From the NCBI RefSeq assembly GCF_002844195.1, contig NZ_PEND01000007.1, positions 231,659 through 295,658 of the forward strand: a stretch of 64,000 nucleotides of DNA, written 5' to 3'. A program made the position numbers and the translations under genes. Origin of the DNA: Halegenticoccus soli (lineage in GTDB: Archaea > Halobacteriota > Halobacteria > Halobacteriales > Haloferacaceae). The notes beneath the pieces were generated by a model, which did not search any database, had not been told where the DNA came from, and was given only the letters and a program-made list of their open reading frames with translations. This document shows positions 24,227 to 32,804 of this stretch, piece after piece (the first letter of the stretch is position 1; the number at the start of each line of letters is the position of its first letter).

Positions 24227-25846
24227 ATGGCACTCACATACGAGGACGCTGCCGCGTCGTTCGAGTGGGACATCCCGGAGGGGTACAACCTCCCCGCGAC
24301 GATCGAAGCGCACGCCGACGCGTTCGGCGACCGGGTCGCCCTGCGCTTTCTGAGCGCCGAGGGCGGCCGCGAGGAGCGTACGTACGCCGACCTCCGGCGC
24401 GACATGAACCGTTTCGCGAACGCGCTCGAATCGCTCGGCGTCGGAAAGGGCGACCGGGTGATGCACCTGTTCCCGCGGCACCCCGACGCGTTCGCGGTCC
24501 AGCTCGGCGCGCTCAAGCGCGGCGCGCTCTTAGTCCCCTGCTCGTCGATGCTGAAGCCGAAGGACCTGCGGTTCCGCGCGAACGACTGCGGGGCGACCGC
24601 GATCGTCGCGCACGCCGACCTGACGGGGATGGTCGAACCGATCCTCGACGACTCGCCACTCTCGACGCTGATCTGCCTGGGCGGAAGCGCCGAGGGCTGG
24701 GAGCGCTTCGAGGACCTGCTCGACGGGCGGGACGGCGAGCACGACGGCCCCGCCCTCTCCGCCGAGGACGCGATGTCGATCAACTACACCTCCGGGACGA
24801 CCGGCCAGCCCAAGCCGGTGCTCCACAAGCACCGCTGGATGCGCTGTTTCGAACTCGTGAACGGACCGTACTGGTGGGGCGTCGAGGCGGACGACGACCT
24901 CGACGACGAACTGCTGTGGGCGACCACCGGCACCGGCTGGGCGAAGTGGTTCTGGAGCCCCGTGGGCGTCGGACTCACGACCGGCGCGACGCAGCTGCTC
25001 TACGACGGGGAGTTCGATCCCGCGACGTTCCTCGGGATCATGGAGGACGAAGGCGTCACCCGCCTGTGCGCCGTGCCGACGCAGTACCGGATGTTCGCGC
25101 AGGTCGACCTCTCGGCGTACGACCTGGACCTGAAGGCGGCGCTGTCGGCGGGCGAGCCGCTGAACCGCGAGCCGATCGAGATGATGGAGGAGGCGTTCGG
25201 GGTCACGCCGCGGGACGGCTACGGGCAGACCGAGACGGTCGCGCTCATCACGAACTACCCCGGCATCGACGTGAAGCCGGGGAGCATGGGCAAGCCGGCC
25301 CCCGGCATGGGGACGACCGTCGTAGACGAGGACGACGAGGAGGTCGACGCGGGCGAGATCGGCGAGATCGCGGTGCCGGTCGACTGCCCGGGCATCTTCG
25401 ACGGGTACTACGAGAAGCCGGAGCTGGACGAGGCGACGTTCTCCGGCGAGTACTACCGGACCGGCGACCTCGCCAGCCGGGACGAGGACGGCTACTTCTT
25501 CTTCGAGGGGCGCGCCGACGACATCATCATCTCGGCGGGCTACCGGATCGGCCCGTTCGAGGTCGAGGACGCGCTCGTGTCGCACCCGGCGGTCGCGGAG
25601 GCCGCCGCGGTCGCGAGCCCCCACGAGGAGCGCGGCGACGTGGTCAAGGCGTACGTCATCCTCGCCGAGGGCCGCGAGGGGAGCGACGACCTCGCGACCG
25701 AGATCCAGGAGTTCATGAAGGAGGAGACGGCCCCGTACAAGTACCCGCGCCGGATCGAGTTCGTCGACGAGCTCCCGAAGACGTCGAGCGGGAAGATCCG
25801 CCGGGTCGAACTCCGCAGGCGCGAGGAGGCCCGGTTCGGCGAGTGA
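24227..25846 (+). CDS. Acyl-CoA synthetase (AMP-forming, medium-chain/ACSM-like)
   Basis: I chose ATG 24227 (539 residues, MALTYEDAAAS); in-frame ATG 24194 and GTG 24185 are possible. All adenylation motifs are present: P-loop-like YTSGTTGQPKPVLH, DGYGQTE, the hinge YRTGD and the C-terminal catalytic lysine in PKTSSGKIRR. The enzyme activates a carboxylic acid to an acyl-AMP and then acyl-CoA. Similarity in layout is to ACSM/medium-chain acyl-CoA synthetases. It likely feeds beta-oxidation; an acyl-CoA dehydrogenase is encoded at 41.7-42.9 kb, but they are not linked. Confidence 0.92.
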   Translation: MALTYEDAAASFEWDIPEGYNLPATIEAHADAFGDRVALRFLSAEGGREERTYADLRRDMNRFANALESLGVGKGDRVMHLFPRHPDAFAVQLGALKRGALLVPCSSMLKPKDLRFRANDCGATAIVAHADLTGMVEPILDDSPLSTLICLGGSAEGWERFEDLLDGRDGEHDGPALSAEDAMSINYTSGTTGQPKPVLHKHRWMRCFELVNGPYWWGVEADDDLDDELLWATTGTGWAKWFWSPVGVGLTTGATQLLYDGEFDPATFLGIMEDEGVTRLCAVPTQYRMFAQVDLSAYDLDLKAALSAGEPLNREPIEMMEEAFGVTPRDGYGQTETVALITNYPGIDVKPGSMGKPAPGMGTTVVDEDDEEVDAGEIGEIAVPVDCPGIFDGYYEKPELDEATFSGEYYRTGDLASRDEDGYFFFEGRADDIIISAGYRIGPFEVEDALVSHPAVAEAAAVASPHEERGDVVKAYVILAEGREGSDDLATEIQEFMKEETAPYKYPRRIEFVDELPKTSSGKIRRVELRRREEARFGE

Positions 25847-25916
25847 GCCGGGCTCCGAGGGTGGGAAACCAGCGGCGGCCTTCGGACCCGTCCAGTCGGC
25901 CGTTCGGCCGGGCCGA

Positions 25917-26624
25917 TCAGGACTCCTCGACGACCTCGTCGTCCTCCCAGCCCTCGGAGAACACCCGGTCGTCCGGGACGCCCTCGTCGGACAGCAGCTC
26001 CTTCGTCTCGACGACCATCTCCGGGACGCCGCAGACGTAGAAGTGCGTGTCGTCGAGCGTTTCCAGCGCGTCGGGGAGGTGCTCCTGCACGTGGCCGGTC
26101 AGCCCGTCCCAGTCCTCCCGCGACAGCGAGAAGTGGACGTGAACGTCCTCGTGGCCCGCCTCGAACTGGTCGAGCGTCTCCCGGTAGATGAGGTGTTCCC
26201 TGTCCTTCTCGCCGAAGAAGAAGTGCGCCTCGCCCGTCCCCTCCTCGACGTACCGTTTCAGCATCGCCATCATCGGCGTGATGCCCGTCCCCGTCGAGAC
26301 GAACGCGACGTCGGCGTCGGCGTCGCGGAGGGAGAGGTTGCCGTCGAGCTCCTCGATCTCGATCTCGTCGCCCCGCTCGCGCTCGTGCATGTACGTCGAC
26401 GCCGTTCCGTCGGGGTAGCGCTTGATCGCGAGGGTGAGCTGGTTCGTCCCGGGGAGGTTCGTCGCCGTGTACGGGCGGACCACCTCCTCGCCGTCGTTTC
26501 GAACGTGGATCTGCGTGTGCTGGCCCGGTTCGAAGTCGAACTCGTGGTCGGGGACGACGAGGCGGAACTGCTTGACGTCCGGCGTGATCTGACGGATCGA
26601 AGCGACGGTTGCCGTGTGCGTCAT
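25917..26624 (-). CDS. FAD/NAD(P)H oxidoreductase (ferredoxin-reductase-like)
   Basis: The natural start is ATG 26624 (235 residues). A flavodoxin/ferredoxin reductase fold is visible: the FAD-binding RPYTATN, the pyrophosphate-binding STGTGITPMMAML, and the C-terminal nucleotide-domain motif FYVCGVPEMV. There is no attached ferredoxin or globin domain, so it probably passes electrons between NAD(P)H and a separate carrier such as a ferredoxin. The 2Fe-2S ferredoxin at 18.2-18.6 kb is one candidate partner, but that is speculative. Confidence 0.9.
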   Translation of the reverse strand: MTHTATVASIRQITPDVKQFRLVVPDHEFDFEPGQHTQIHVRNDGEEVVRPYTATNLPGTNQLTLAIKRYPDGTASTYMHERERGDEIEIEELDGNLSLRDADADVAFVSTGTGITPMMAMLKRYVEEGTGEAHFFFGEKDREHLIYRETLDQFEAGHEDVHVHFSLSREDWDGLTGHVQEHLPDALETLDDTHFYVCGVPEMVVETKELLSDEGVPDDRVFSEGWEDDEVVEES

Positions 26625-26991
26625 GCGTTCGGCTAGTGATCCGGCGGCTGCAAAGGCGTGCTGGCGGGTCGGCGTCGCTGCTCGGAGCGGGACGACCGCG
26701 CCTCGGAGTCTGAGCGCCGCGCGACCCGGCGCGAGCCGCAAACCCGCCGCGGTCGGCCGGCGCTCGAGGTTCGCGCGTGAACGGCGGAGGCGGGATGGCC
26801 TCCGGGACGTTGCTAGGATGACAGACCGCGCATAGTGTGCGGCGGACTAACACATGACTCTGTTAGTATTGGCTCTGTCGGTCAGACAGTCGCCGCTGTC
26901 CGATAGCGAACCGTGAGCGACCGAGCCGCGAACGGACGAACCGTCGCCGACGCTACTGGAGAAAGCGGATTCGCCGGGATCGACGCCGCCG
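26625..26991. other. Intergenic gap between reductase and cold-shock genes
   Basis: This 367-bp gap has no convincing gene. It contains CTAACA (26847-26852) and TGTTAG (26861-26866), a six-base inverted repeat with an 8-bp spacer, in a locally AT-richer patch. The rest is GC-rich and shows no repeats or RNA-like structure I could support. Confidence 0.35.
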
Positions 26992-27186
26992 TCAGAGTCG
27001 CTGGAGGTTCTTCGCGCGCGGGCCCTTGTCGGCCTGTTCGATGTCGAACTCGACCTCCTGACCCTCTTCGAGGTCCGGGCCGCCGACGTCCTCCATGTGG
27101 AAGAACACGTCCTCCTCGGAGTCCTCTGTCTCGATGAATCCGTAACCGCCGGTGTCGTTGAAGAAGGCAACCGTACCTTTCGCCAT
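26992..27186 (-). CDS. cspA: Cold-shock domain protein
   Basis: The 64-residue product is a complete cold-shock OB fold: [19 protein letters not shown] contains RNP1 (GYGFIE) and VFFHMED contains RNP2. It binds single-stranded RNA/DNA and acts as an RNA chaperone. The minus-strand TATA CTTATATC (27211-27218) is centred 28 bp before the ATG, so the mRNA is probably leaderless. Haloarchaea usually encode several such proteins. Confidence 0.96.
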   Translation of the reverse strand: MAKGTVAFFNDTGGYGFIETEDSEEDVFFHMEDVGGPDLEEGQEVEFDIEQADKGPRAKNLQRL

Positions 27187-27210
27187 ATGGCTTCACACAC
27201 GCCGAGATTG

Positions 27211-27218
27211 GATATAAG
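27211..27218 (-). promoter_or_regulatory. TATA element of cold-shock gene
   Basis: Minus-strand CTTATATC is centred 28 bp upstream of the ATG at 27186. The spacing predicts transcription starting at or next to the start codon. Confidence 0.65.
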
Positions 27219-27349
27219 AGTTGTGGCGATCCGGATCACCCCCGCTCGGGCGCGCGGCGGAGCGGTTGTGCGGCGCAGCGACGCGTTCGCGCGGCCGTGA
27301 CGGGCGTCCGAGGGGACGACGGGAGAGAGGGCGCGTCGGCGCGCGATCC

Positions 27350-29917
27350 TCAGCGGAGGAAGCCGAGCGGTCGGTACCGCTCGTCCGGATCGTACCGCCT
27401 GAACAGGAGGCTGTTCGTCAGGACCGACACGCTGGAGAACGCCATCGCCGCCGCCGCGAACACCGGCTGGAGCAGACCCAGGGAGGCCAGCGGGATCATC
27501 GCCGTGTTGTACGCGAGCGCCCAGAAGAGGTTCTGCTTGATCTTCGCGAGCGTCCCCGCGGAGACGTTGATCGCGCGAACCACGTCCGCCGGATCGTCCC
27601 GCATGAGCGTGACGTCCGCCGCCTCGATGGCGACGTCCGTGCCGCTGCCGAGCGCGGTGCCGACGAAGGCCGCGGCGAGCGCGGGGGCGTCGTTGACGCC
27701 GTCGCCGACCATCATCGCGCGCCGGCCGTCGGACTGGATCGACTCGATCGCGCCGGCCTTGTCCTCGGGAAGGACGCCGGCCCTGACGTTCCCCGCCTCG
27801 ACGCCGACCCGCTGCGCGACCGCGGTCGCGGTCCGCTCGTTGTCGCCGGTGATGAGCATCACGTCGAGGTCCCTGTCGAGGAGCGCCGCGACGGCGTCGG
27901 CCGCGGTCGGTTTCACCTCGTCGGCGACCGCGAGGACGCCGAGCAGGGCGTCGTCGAGCGCGACGAGGACGGCCGTCTTCCCCTCGCGCTCGAACGCCTC
28001 CATCGCGTCCGCGGCGGGCGAAGGATCGACGCCGTGCTCGTCGAGGAGCGACGGCTTGCCGACGATCGCGGTCCCGTGGCGGGTCCGCGCGCGGACGCCC
28101 CTGCCCGCGACGTTCTGGAACGCGTCGGGGTCGCGCACGTCGGCGCCCCGCTCGCGAGCGCCCGCGACGACGGCCTCGGCGATGGGGTGCTCGCTCCCGG
28201 CCTCGGCGCTCGCGGCGACTTCGAGGAGGAACCCCTCGGTGACCGCGTCCGCCTCGGCCTCCGCGACCCCCGCGCCGTCCGCCGTCGGGCTGACCACCCG
28301 GACGTCCGTCAGCGCCATCTCGCCCTCCGTCAGGGTGCCGGTCTTGTCGAAGACGACCGTGTCGACGTCGCGGACGCGTTCGAGCACGTCGCCGCCCTTG
28401 AAGAGGATGCCCCGGTTCGCGCCGATGGTCGTCCCGACCATCGTGGCCGCCGGGGTTGCGAGGCCGAGCGCGCAGGGGCAGGCGATGAGCACCGCGCTGG
28501 CGAAGACGATCACGGCGAACTCGAAGGCGGAGACCGCGCCGGGACCGCCCGCGACGGGGCCCCACAGCGGCAGCGCCTCGACGAGCGACGAGAGCGCGCC
28601 GGGGAACAGGAACCAGGCGGCCGCCCAGAACAGCGCGTTCGCGACGACCGCGGGCACGAAGTACGCGCTGATTCGGTCGGCGAGGTTCTGGATCTCGGGC
28701 TGGCGGCTCTGGGCGTCGCGCACCATGCGCACGATCTGCTGGAGCGCCGTCTCGGAGCCGACTCTCGTCGCGCGGACGTACAGCACCCCGCTCTCGTTGA
28801 CGGTCGACCCGGCGACCTCGTCGCCCAGTCCCTTCTCGACGGGCACCGACTCGCCGGTGAGCATCGACTCGTCGACGGCGCTGTCGCCCGAGACGACCTC
28901 GCCGTCCGTCGGGATCCGCTCTCCGGGGCGGATCTTCATCACGTCGCCGACCCCGACCTCCTTCAGGGGGACCTCGCGCTCGTTTTCGTACCCCTCGTCG
29001 GTCTCGTCGACGACCGTCGCCGCGTCCGCTTCGAGTTCGAGCAGCTGGCGGATGGCGTCGCCCGCCCGCCCCTTCGAGCGGGCTTCGAGGTAGTTGCCGA
29101 GCGTGATGAACGTGAGGATCAGCGCGGCGCTCTCGAAGTAGAGCCCGCCGGCGACGAGTCCGAGCAGGACCGCGACGCTGTAGACGTACGCGGTCGTCGA
29201 CCCGAGCGCGATGAGCACGTCCATGTTCGCCGTCCGGTTGCGAACGAGCGCCGAGTAGCTGTTCTCGTAGAACTCCTTGCCGAGCACGGCCTGCACCGGC
29301 GTGGCGAGGAGCAGCGCCCACCAGCCGGCGGCGACGCCGAGCGGGCGCTCCGGGATCGGGAGTCCGACGAGGTGGCCCATCATCAGGATCGAAAGCGGCA
29401 CGGACAGCGCCGCGCCGAACAGCGTCAGTCGGCGCTGTCTGCGGATCTCGGCGTTCCGCGCGGCGTCGCGGCGGCGGCGCTCGTCGCTTTCGCTCTCCTC
29501 CGTCTCCCGGACGGGCGCGTATCCGGCCGCTTCGATCGCGTCGTAGATCGCGTCGCGGTCCGCGACCGTCGGGGCGTACTCGACTGTTGCCTCGTCGGTC
29601 GCGAAGTTTGCGTCGACGCGGAGGACGCCCGGAAGGCTGCCGACGGCGTCCTCGACGGTCGACGCGCAGTTCGCGCAGGTCATGTCGGCGATCCCGACCG
29701 AAACCGCGTCGCTCACCGGCTCGTAGCCGGACGCCTCGATCGCGTCGTAGATCTCCGCCAGCGTCACCCGGTCGCGGTCGTACTCGACCGTCGCCTCGTC
29801 GGTCGCGAAGTTGACGTTCGCGGCCTCGACCCCGTCGAGCCGCTCTACCGCCTCCGCGACGGTCGACGAGCAGTTCGCGCAACTCATCCCCCGGATTTCG
29901 ATTCGTACCCGTTCCAT
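27350..29917 (-). CDS. copA: Copper-exporting P1B-type ATPase CopA
   Basis: The 855-residue protein has two N-terminal heavy-metal-associated domains with CxxC sites (C13/C16 and C81/C84), about eight membrane helices, the ion-binding CPC motif (residues 480-482 in IACPCALGL), the phosphorylation site DKTGTLT (524-530), and the hinge GDGVND. This architecture identifies a Cu+ exporter of the P1B-1 type. It pumps cytosolic Cu+ out of the cell. A palindrome (29966-29979) lies 55 bp upstream of the ATG and matches sites at the other copper genes. The CopZ chaperone and two Lrp-TRASH regulators are neighbours. Confidence 0.96.
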   Translation of the reverse strand: MERVRIEIRGMSCANCSSTVAEAVERLDGVEAANVNFATDEATVEYDRDRVTLAEIYDAIEASGYEPVSDAVSVGIADMTCANCASTVEDAVGSLPGVLRVDANFATDEATVEYAPTVADRDAIYDAIEAAGYAPVRETEESESDERRRRDAARNAEIRRQRRLTLFGAALSVPLSILMMGHLVGLPIPERPLGVAAGWWALLLATPVQAVLGKEFYENSYSALVRNRTANMDVLIALGSTTAYVYSVAVLLGLVAGGLYFESAALILTFITLGNYLEARSKGRAGDAIRQLLELEADAATVVDETDEGYENEREVPLKEVGVGDVMKIRPGERIPTDGEVVSGDSAVDESMLTGESVPVEKGLGDEVAGSTVNESGVLYVRATRVGSETALQQIVRMVRDAQSRQPEIQNLADRISAYFVPAVVANALFWAAAWFLFPGALSSLVEALPLWGPVAGGPGAVSAFEFAVIVFASAVLIACPCALGLATPAATMVGTTIGANRGILFKGGDVLERVRDVDTVVFDKTGTLTEGEMALTDVRVVSPTADGAGVAEAEADAVTEGFLLEVAASAEAGSEHPIAEAVVAGARERGADVRDPDAFQNVAGRGVRARTRHGTAIVGKPSLLDEHGVDPSPAADAMEAFEREGKTAVLVALDDALLGVLAVADEVKPTAADAVAALLDRDLDVMLITGDNERTATAVAQRVGVEAGNVRAGVLPEDKAGAIESIQSDGRRAMMVGDGVNDAPALAAAFVGTALGSGTDVAIEAADVTLMRDDPADVVRAINVSAGTLAKIKQNLFWALAYNTAMIPLASLGLLQPVFAAAAMAFSSVSVLTNSLLFRRYDPDERYRPLGFLR

Positions 29918-29965
29918 GCAGTCTCCTGGTACTCGATAGGGACCCCGCCTTCATCCGGCTTTTCA

Positions 29966-29979
29966 CTTCGAAACCGAAG
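29966..29979. promoter_or_regulatory. Copper-cluster operator, copA copy
   Basis: CTTCG-AAAC-CGAAG is a 5-bp-arm inverted repeat centred 55 bp upstream of the copA ATG. It resembles the three-base-spacer palindromes near the other copper genes but has a 4-bp spacer. Binding by an Lrp-TRASH regulator is inferred. Confidence 0.5.
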
Positions 29980-30038
29980 CGAGAATGGGTTCGAACCTTC
30001 GATTCCGTCGGCGAGCCGCCGCGAAGCGTCGGTCCCCG

Positions 30039-30629
30039 CTACGCGTCGCTCCGAATGCGCTCGAACCGCTCTTCGAAGTTGGAGAGACAGGAGTCACAGC
30101 AGAAGTGATAGAGATCGCCGTCGATCCGGGTCGACTCCCCCTCGCTCGTGACCGTGTTCCCGCACTCGGCGCACGTCAGCGCGAGGCCGACGTCGGTGAC
30201 CGTCGGCGTCCACCGCTCGTCGACCAGGAGGTCGACCTCGACGTTCCGGACCTCGTCGAGGTCGATCGCCTCGGCCAGGAGTCCCGTGACGTCGCCGTCG
30301 GCGGCGACCGCCCGCACCAGGAGCCGGGCGTCGGCGGTCTGAAAGACGTGTTCGACGCGGTCGAGGTCGGAGAGCGCCTCGCGCATCTCGCCGGCGCGCG
30401 CCACCGGCACGTCGAGGTCGACGAGGACCGGCATCCCGCCGTCGAGCAGCGAGCGGTCGAGGTCGAGCGTGAACGACCGGATCACGCCGAGTTCGCGGAG
30501 CCGGTCGACCCGATCCGAGACGGCCGGCGCGGAGAGGTTCACGTGCTCGGCCAGATCGCTGTACGGTCGCCTGGCGTCTTCGAGGAGCAGCCGGATGATC
30601 TGCCGGTCCTTCTCGTCGAGATCGCGCAT
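30039..30629 (-). CDS. Lrp-type copper regulator with TRASH domain (first copy)
   Basis: From ATG 30629 the product is 196 residues: an Lrp/AsnC winged helix (RPYSDLAEHVNLSAPAVSDRVDRL, residues 21-44), a RAM-like ligand domain, and a C-terminal TRASH metal-binding module with C153, C156, C177, C178 and C181 (CAECG ... YHFCCDSC). TRASH domains coordinate heavy metals, notably copper. The gene is divergent from copZ, sharing a palindrome at 30678-30690, 55 bp upstream of its own ATG. It probably senses Cu+ and controls copA, copZ and itself. A paralogue lies at 31944-32549. Confidence 0.93.
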   Translation of the reverse strand: MRDLDEKDRQIIRLLLEDARRPYSDLAEHVNLSAPAVSDRVDRLRELGVIRSFTLDLDRSLLDGGMPVLVDLDVPVARAGEMREALSDLDRVEHVFQTADARLLVRAVAADGDVTGLLAEAIDLDEVRNVEVDLLVDERWTPTVTDVGLALTCAECGNTVTSEGESTRIDGDLYHFCCDSCLSNFEERFERIRSDA

Positions 30630-30677
30630 GTCCGTCCTGGTCTTTTCCGCGTCGCGCCAAGGGGCTTTCGGCGGCGC

Positions 30678-30690
30678 TTTCGATCCGAAA
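30678..30690. promoter_or_regulatory. Copper-cluster operator, regulator-1/copZ intergenic copy
   Basis: TTTCG-ATC-CGAAA is a perfect inverted repeat centred 55 bp upstream of the first Lrp-TRASH gene and 75 bp upstream of copZ. Its ATC spacer matches the copy near 31915, read on the opposite strand. It could serve both divergent promoters. Confidence 0.55.
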
Positions 30691-30758
30691 CTCCCGCGCG
30701 GATCGCACTTCCGCACGAAAAGGGAAATCGGAAAAACGGCGGCTCCCGTAGGCGGGGT

Positions 30759-30959
30759 ATGGCCACGACACTGACCGTCGAAGGCATGAGCTGTAGCGGC
30801 TGCGAGGAGACCGTCGTCGAGGCGCTCGAACGCGTCGACGGCGTCGAGCGCGCGACCGCCGACAGCGACACCGATACCGCGACCGTCGACGGTCGCGCCG
30901 ACCCGCTCGACCTCGTCACCGCCGTGCAGGACGCGGGCTACGAGGCCCGCGCCCGGTAG
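30759..30959 (+). CDS. copZ: CopZ-type copper chaperone (HMA domain)
   Basis: The 66-residue protein is a single heavy-metal-associated fold with the GMSCSGC site (C12, C15) and the ferredoxin-like pattern ending VTAVQDAGYEA. Such chaperones carry Cu+ in the cytosol to CopA-type ATPases and to copper-responsive regulators. It is divergently transcribed from the first Lrp-TRASH gene, sharing an operator-like palindrome. Its stop nearly meets the convergent duplicated His-motif gene. Confidence 0.94.
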   Translation: MATTLTVEGMSCSGCEETVVEALERVDGVERATADSDTDTATVDGRADPLDLVTAVQDAGYEARAR

Positions 30960-30963
30960 TCGA

Positions 30964-31839
30964 TCAAGCCGGTTCCGACGCCCTCTCCGGAGCCCTCTCG
31001 CCGATACGCACGTCGAACGGGACGGTTATCAGTCGGCCTTCGGGTTTCACCTGGAGGAAGAGTCGATAGCGACCCGCGGTCGGGAACGCCGTCTCGAAGC
31101 GGACGATCCCGCTTTCGGGGTCGGTCTCTTCCGGGTGGACGTGCAGGTACGCGAGGTCGCCCTCGCGGAGGGCGACGAGGTGCCCGTGCGCGCCGAGGTA
31201 CGGCTCCAGCCGGGGGGCCGGGCCGTCGCCCGCCTCGGACCGCAGTTCGAACGCCAGCGAGACGGCGTCTCCCGCGGAGATCCCGGCGGGTCGGAGGCTC
31301 ACCACGTACCCCTCGACGGCGGCCTCGGACGTCGAGCCTGGACGCGGCTCGAACTCCGCGGCCCCCGGGGCGAACAGATCGACGCCGAGCGTCGTCGACC
31401 GACCGCCGACGCGAACGTCCACGAACGCCCGGTAGACCCCCGGATCGGGAAGCGTGAGCCGCGCGCGCCACGTCCCGTCGTCGGCCATTTCGGGGTGGAG
31501 GTGTCGAAAGCGGGTGAGGTCGCGCCGGACGAGAACGAGGTGGCTCGACTCGCCGTGCGTCTCCTCGAAGTCCGTGACGACGTTCCCCGCGCCGTCTCGG
31601 ATCCGGTACGTCCAGTCGCGTTCGACGCCGGGCTCGAAGCTGACGTCCGAGGGAACGAGCCGAAGACCGTCGGCGGCGATCGAGAGGCCGCCGGGAAGCC
31701 CGTGGGAGTCCCGGTCGGCGCGATCGTGCCCACGGCGTCCGCGCCGTTGCCCGATCCCGTCGTTGCGCCCCTCCGGCGGCCCGTTCGATCCGTGCGGTCC
31801 GTGTCGGTCGGTCGAGTCACCCTCCGAGTTTCCGTCCAT
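30964..31839 (-). CDS. Duplicated His-motif protein of the copper cluster (unknown)
   Basis: The 291-residue protein has a disordered, charged N-terminus (residues 1-50) and two related beta-rich domains. The first contains SSHLVLVRRDLTRFRHLHPE (~115-135) and the second GHLVALREGDLAYLHVHPE (~225-245), each followed by a beta-sandwich-like stretch ending in YRxFxxV. The paired HLHPE and HVHPE motifs could bind metal. The fold resembles FixH/YtkA-like immunoglobulin domains. There is no signal peptide and no Cys. Two perfect palindromes upstream (31877-31891, 31908-31922) tie it to the copper regulon. Function is not known. Confidence 0.8.
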   Translation of the reverse strand: MDGNSEGDSTDRHGPHGSNGPPEGRNDGIGQRRGRRGHDRADRDSHGLPGGLSIAADGLRLVPSDVSFEPGVERDWTYRIRDGAGNVVTDFEETHGESSHLVLVRRDLTRFRHLHPEMADDGTWRARLTLPDPGVYRAFVDVRVGGRSTTLGVDLFAPGAAEFEPRPGSTSEAAVEGYVVSLRPAGISAGDAVSLAFELRSEAGDGPAPRLEPYLGAHGHLVALREGDLAYLHVHPEETDPESGIVRFETAFPTAGRYRLFLQVKPEGRLITVPFDVRIGERAPERASEPA

Positions 31840-31876
31840 ACGTTACACGTGGACGGGCGTTGCTTCCCCCGTTTCG

Positions 31877-31922
31877 CCTTCCGTCGGAAGGAATCTGACG
31901 GGCGGTTCCTTCGGATCGAAGG
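31877..31922. promoter_or_regulatory. Copper-cluster operators, two copies upstream of His-motif gene
   Basis: Two perfect 15-bp palindromes are present: CCTTCCG-T-CGGAAGG (31877-31891) and CCTTCG-GAT-CGAAGG (31908-31922). Their centres are 31 bp apart, close to three helical turns, and lie 45 and 76 bp upstream of the ATG at 31839. The phased pair suggests cooperative binding by one regulator. Confidence 0.6.
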
Positions 31923-31943
31923 CCGAGGCCGCGTCCGCGGCGC

Positions 31944-32549
31944 TCACTCGGCCCGCGCGCCCTCGCTGAACCGCTCGTACCGCCCGCGGAAGCGCTCCTC
32001 GCACGACGGACAGCAGAGGTGGTAGAGGTCGCCGTCGAGGCGGAGGGTCGCGCCGTCCTCGCCCACCTCGTTCCCGCACTCGGCGCACGTCAGCGCGAGG
32101 TCGGTGCCGCCGATCTGCGGCGTCCACCGCGCGTCGGTCAGCACGGTGACGTCGTAGTCGGCGACGACGTCGAGCGTCGCGCCGAGGGTCTCGGCGAGGA
32201 AGGTTCGGGCGTCGCCCCTCGCCAGGCGGGCCTGGAAGAACACCCGTGGCTCCGCCGCCACGAAGACGTGTTCGACCCCGTCGGCCGCGGCGAGCGCGTC
32301 GCGCACCTCCTCGGCCGCGTCGGATCGCACGCGGAGTTCGACGAGGGCGGGGACGCCGCCGCGGAGCGCGGACCGGTCGAGATCGAGCGTGAACCGGCGG
32401 ATGATCCCGAGATCCCGAAGTCGGGTCACGCGGTCCGAGACCGCGGGGGAGCTGAGTCCGACGCGCTCGGCGATGTCGCGGTACGGCCGCCGCGCGTCCT
32501 CCGTCAGGAGGCGGAGTATCCGGATGTCCGTGTCGTCCAGCGTACGCAT
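31944..32549 (-). CDS. Lrp-type copper regulator with TRASH domain (second copy)
   Basis: From ATG 32549 the product is 201 residues, a full-length paralogue of the regulator at 30039-30629: winged helix with SSPAVSDRVTRL, RAM-like domain, and TRASH cysteines C155, C158, C179, C180 and C183. The DNA-recognition helix AxSDRVxRLRxLG is nearly identical in both copies, so they may bind the same operator. It is divergent from the CopB-type ATPase, and a palindrome (32593-32607) lies 51 bp upstream of its ATG. Metal specificity may differ between the two. Confidence 0.93.
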   Translation of the reverse strand: MRTLDDTDIRILRLLTEDARRPYRDIAERVGLSSPAVSDRVTRLRDLGIIRRFTLDLDRSALRGGVPALVELRVRSDAAEEVRDALAAADGVEHVFVAAEPRVFFQARLARGDARTFLAETLGATLDVVADYDVTVLTDARWTPQIGGTDLALTCAECGNEVGEDGATLRLDGDLYHLCCPSCEERFRGRYERFSEGARAE

Positions 32550-32592
32550 GCTCACGGTACTCCGCGCGTGGGAAAATCGCTTTCGCACGTCG

Positions 32593-32607
32593 CCTTGGTT
32601 CCGAAGG
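32593..32607. promoter_or_regulatory. Copper-cluster operator, regulator-2/copB intergenic copy
   Basis: CCTTGG-TTC-CGAAGG is a near-palindrome with one mismatched pair. It is centred 51 bp upstream of the second Lrp-TRASH gene and about 205 bp upstream of the copB-type ATPase. It fits the consensus of the other sites with a weaker left arm. Confidence 0.5.
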
Positions 32608-32804
32608 TGACGCCCCGATCGAGGTTAACGATTTGAGGCGAAATCAGGATAACTCTCCCGACCGTTAGTTACCACGTCGATCAGACGGCGCGGAGAGCCG
32701 ACGCGCGGGGCGAGCGCGGGAAGACGCGCGGCGCTCGATCGGTCCGCGTCGACGGCCGGCGCGAGACCGACGCGCCGCCCGGTTCGGACACGGAGGCGAC
32801 ACCA

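Noticed and set aside
26847..26866. CTAACA-n8-TGTTAG inverted repeat
   Set aside because: Arms are only 6 bp, it is far from any start codon, and it could arise by chance.
29985..29998. GGGTTCGAACC, resembling a tRNA T-loop
   Set aside because: No acceptor stem, anticodon arm or cloverleaf can be formed around it; it is part of the copA upstream region.
27221..30151. Very long open frame (about 976 codons) on the plus strand opposite copA
   Set aside because: It is antisense to copA, is Arg/Asp/Val-rich with no family motif, and is typical of the shadow frames that high GC DNA produces.
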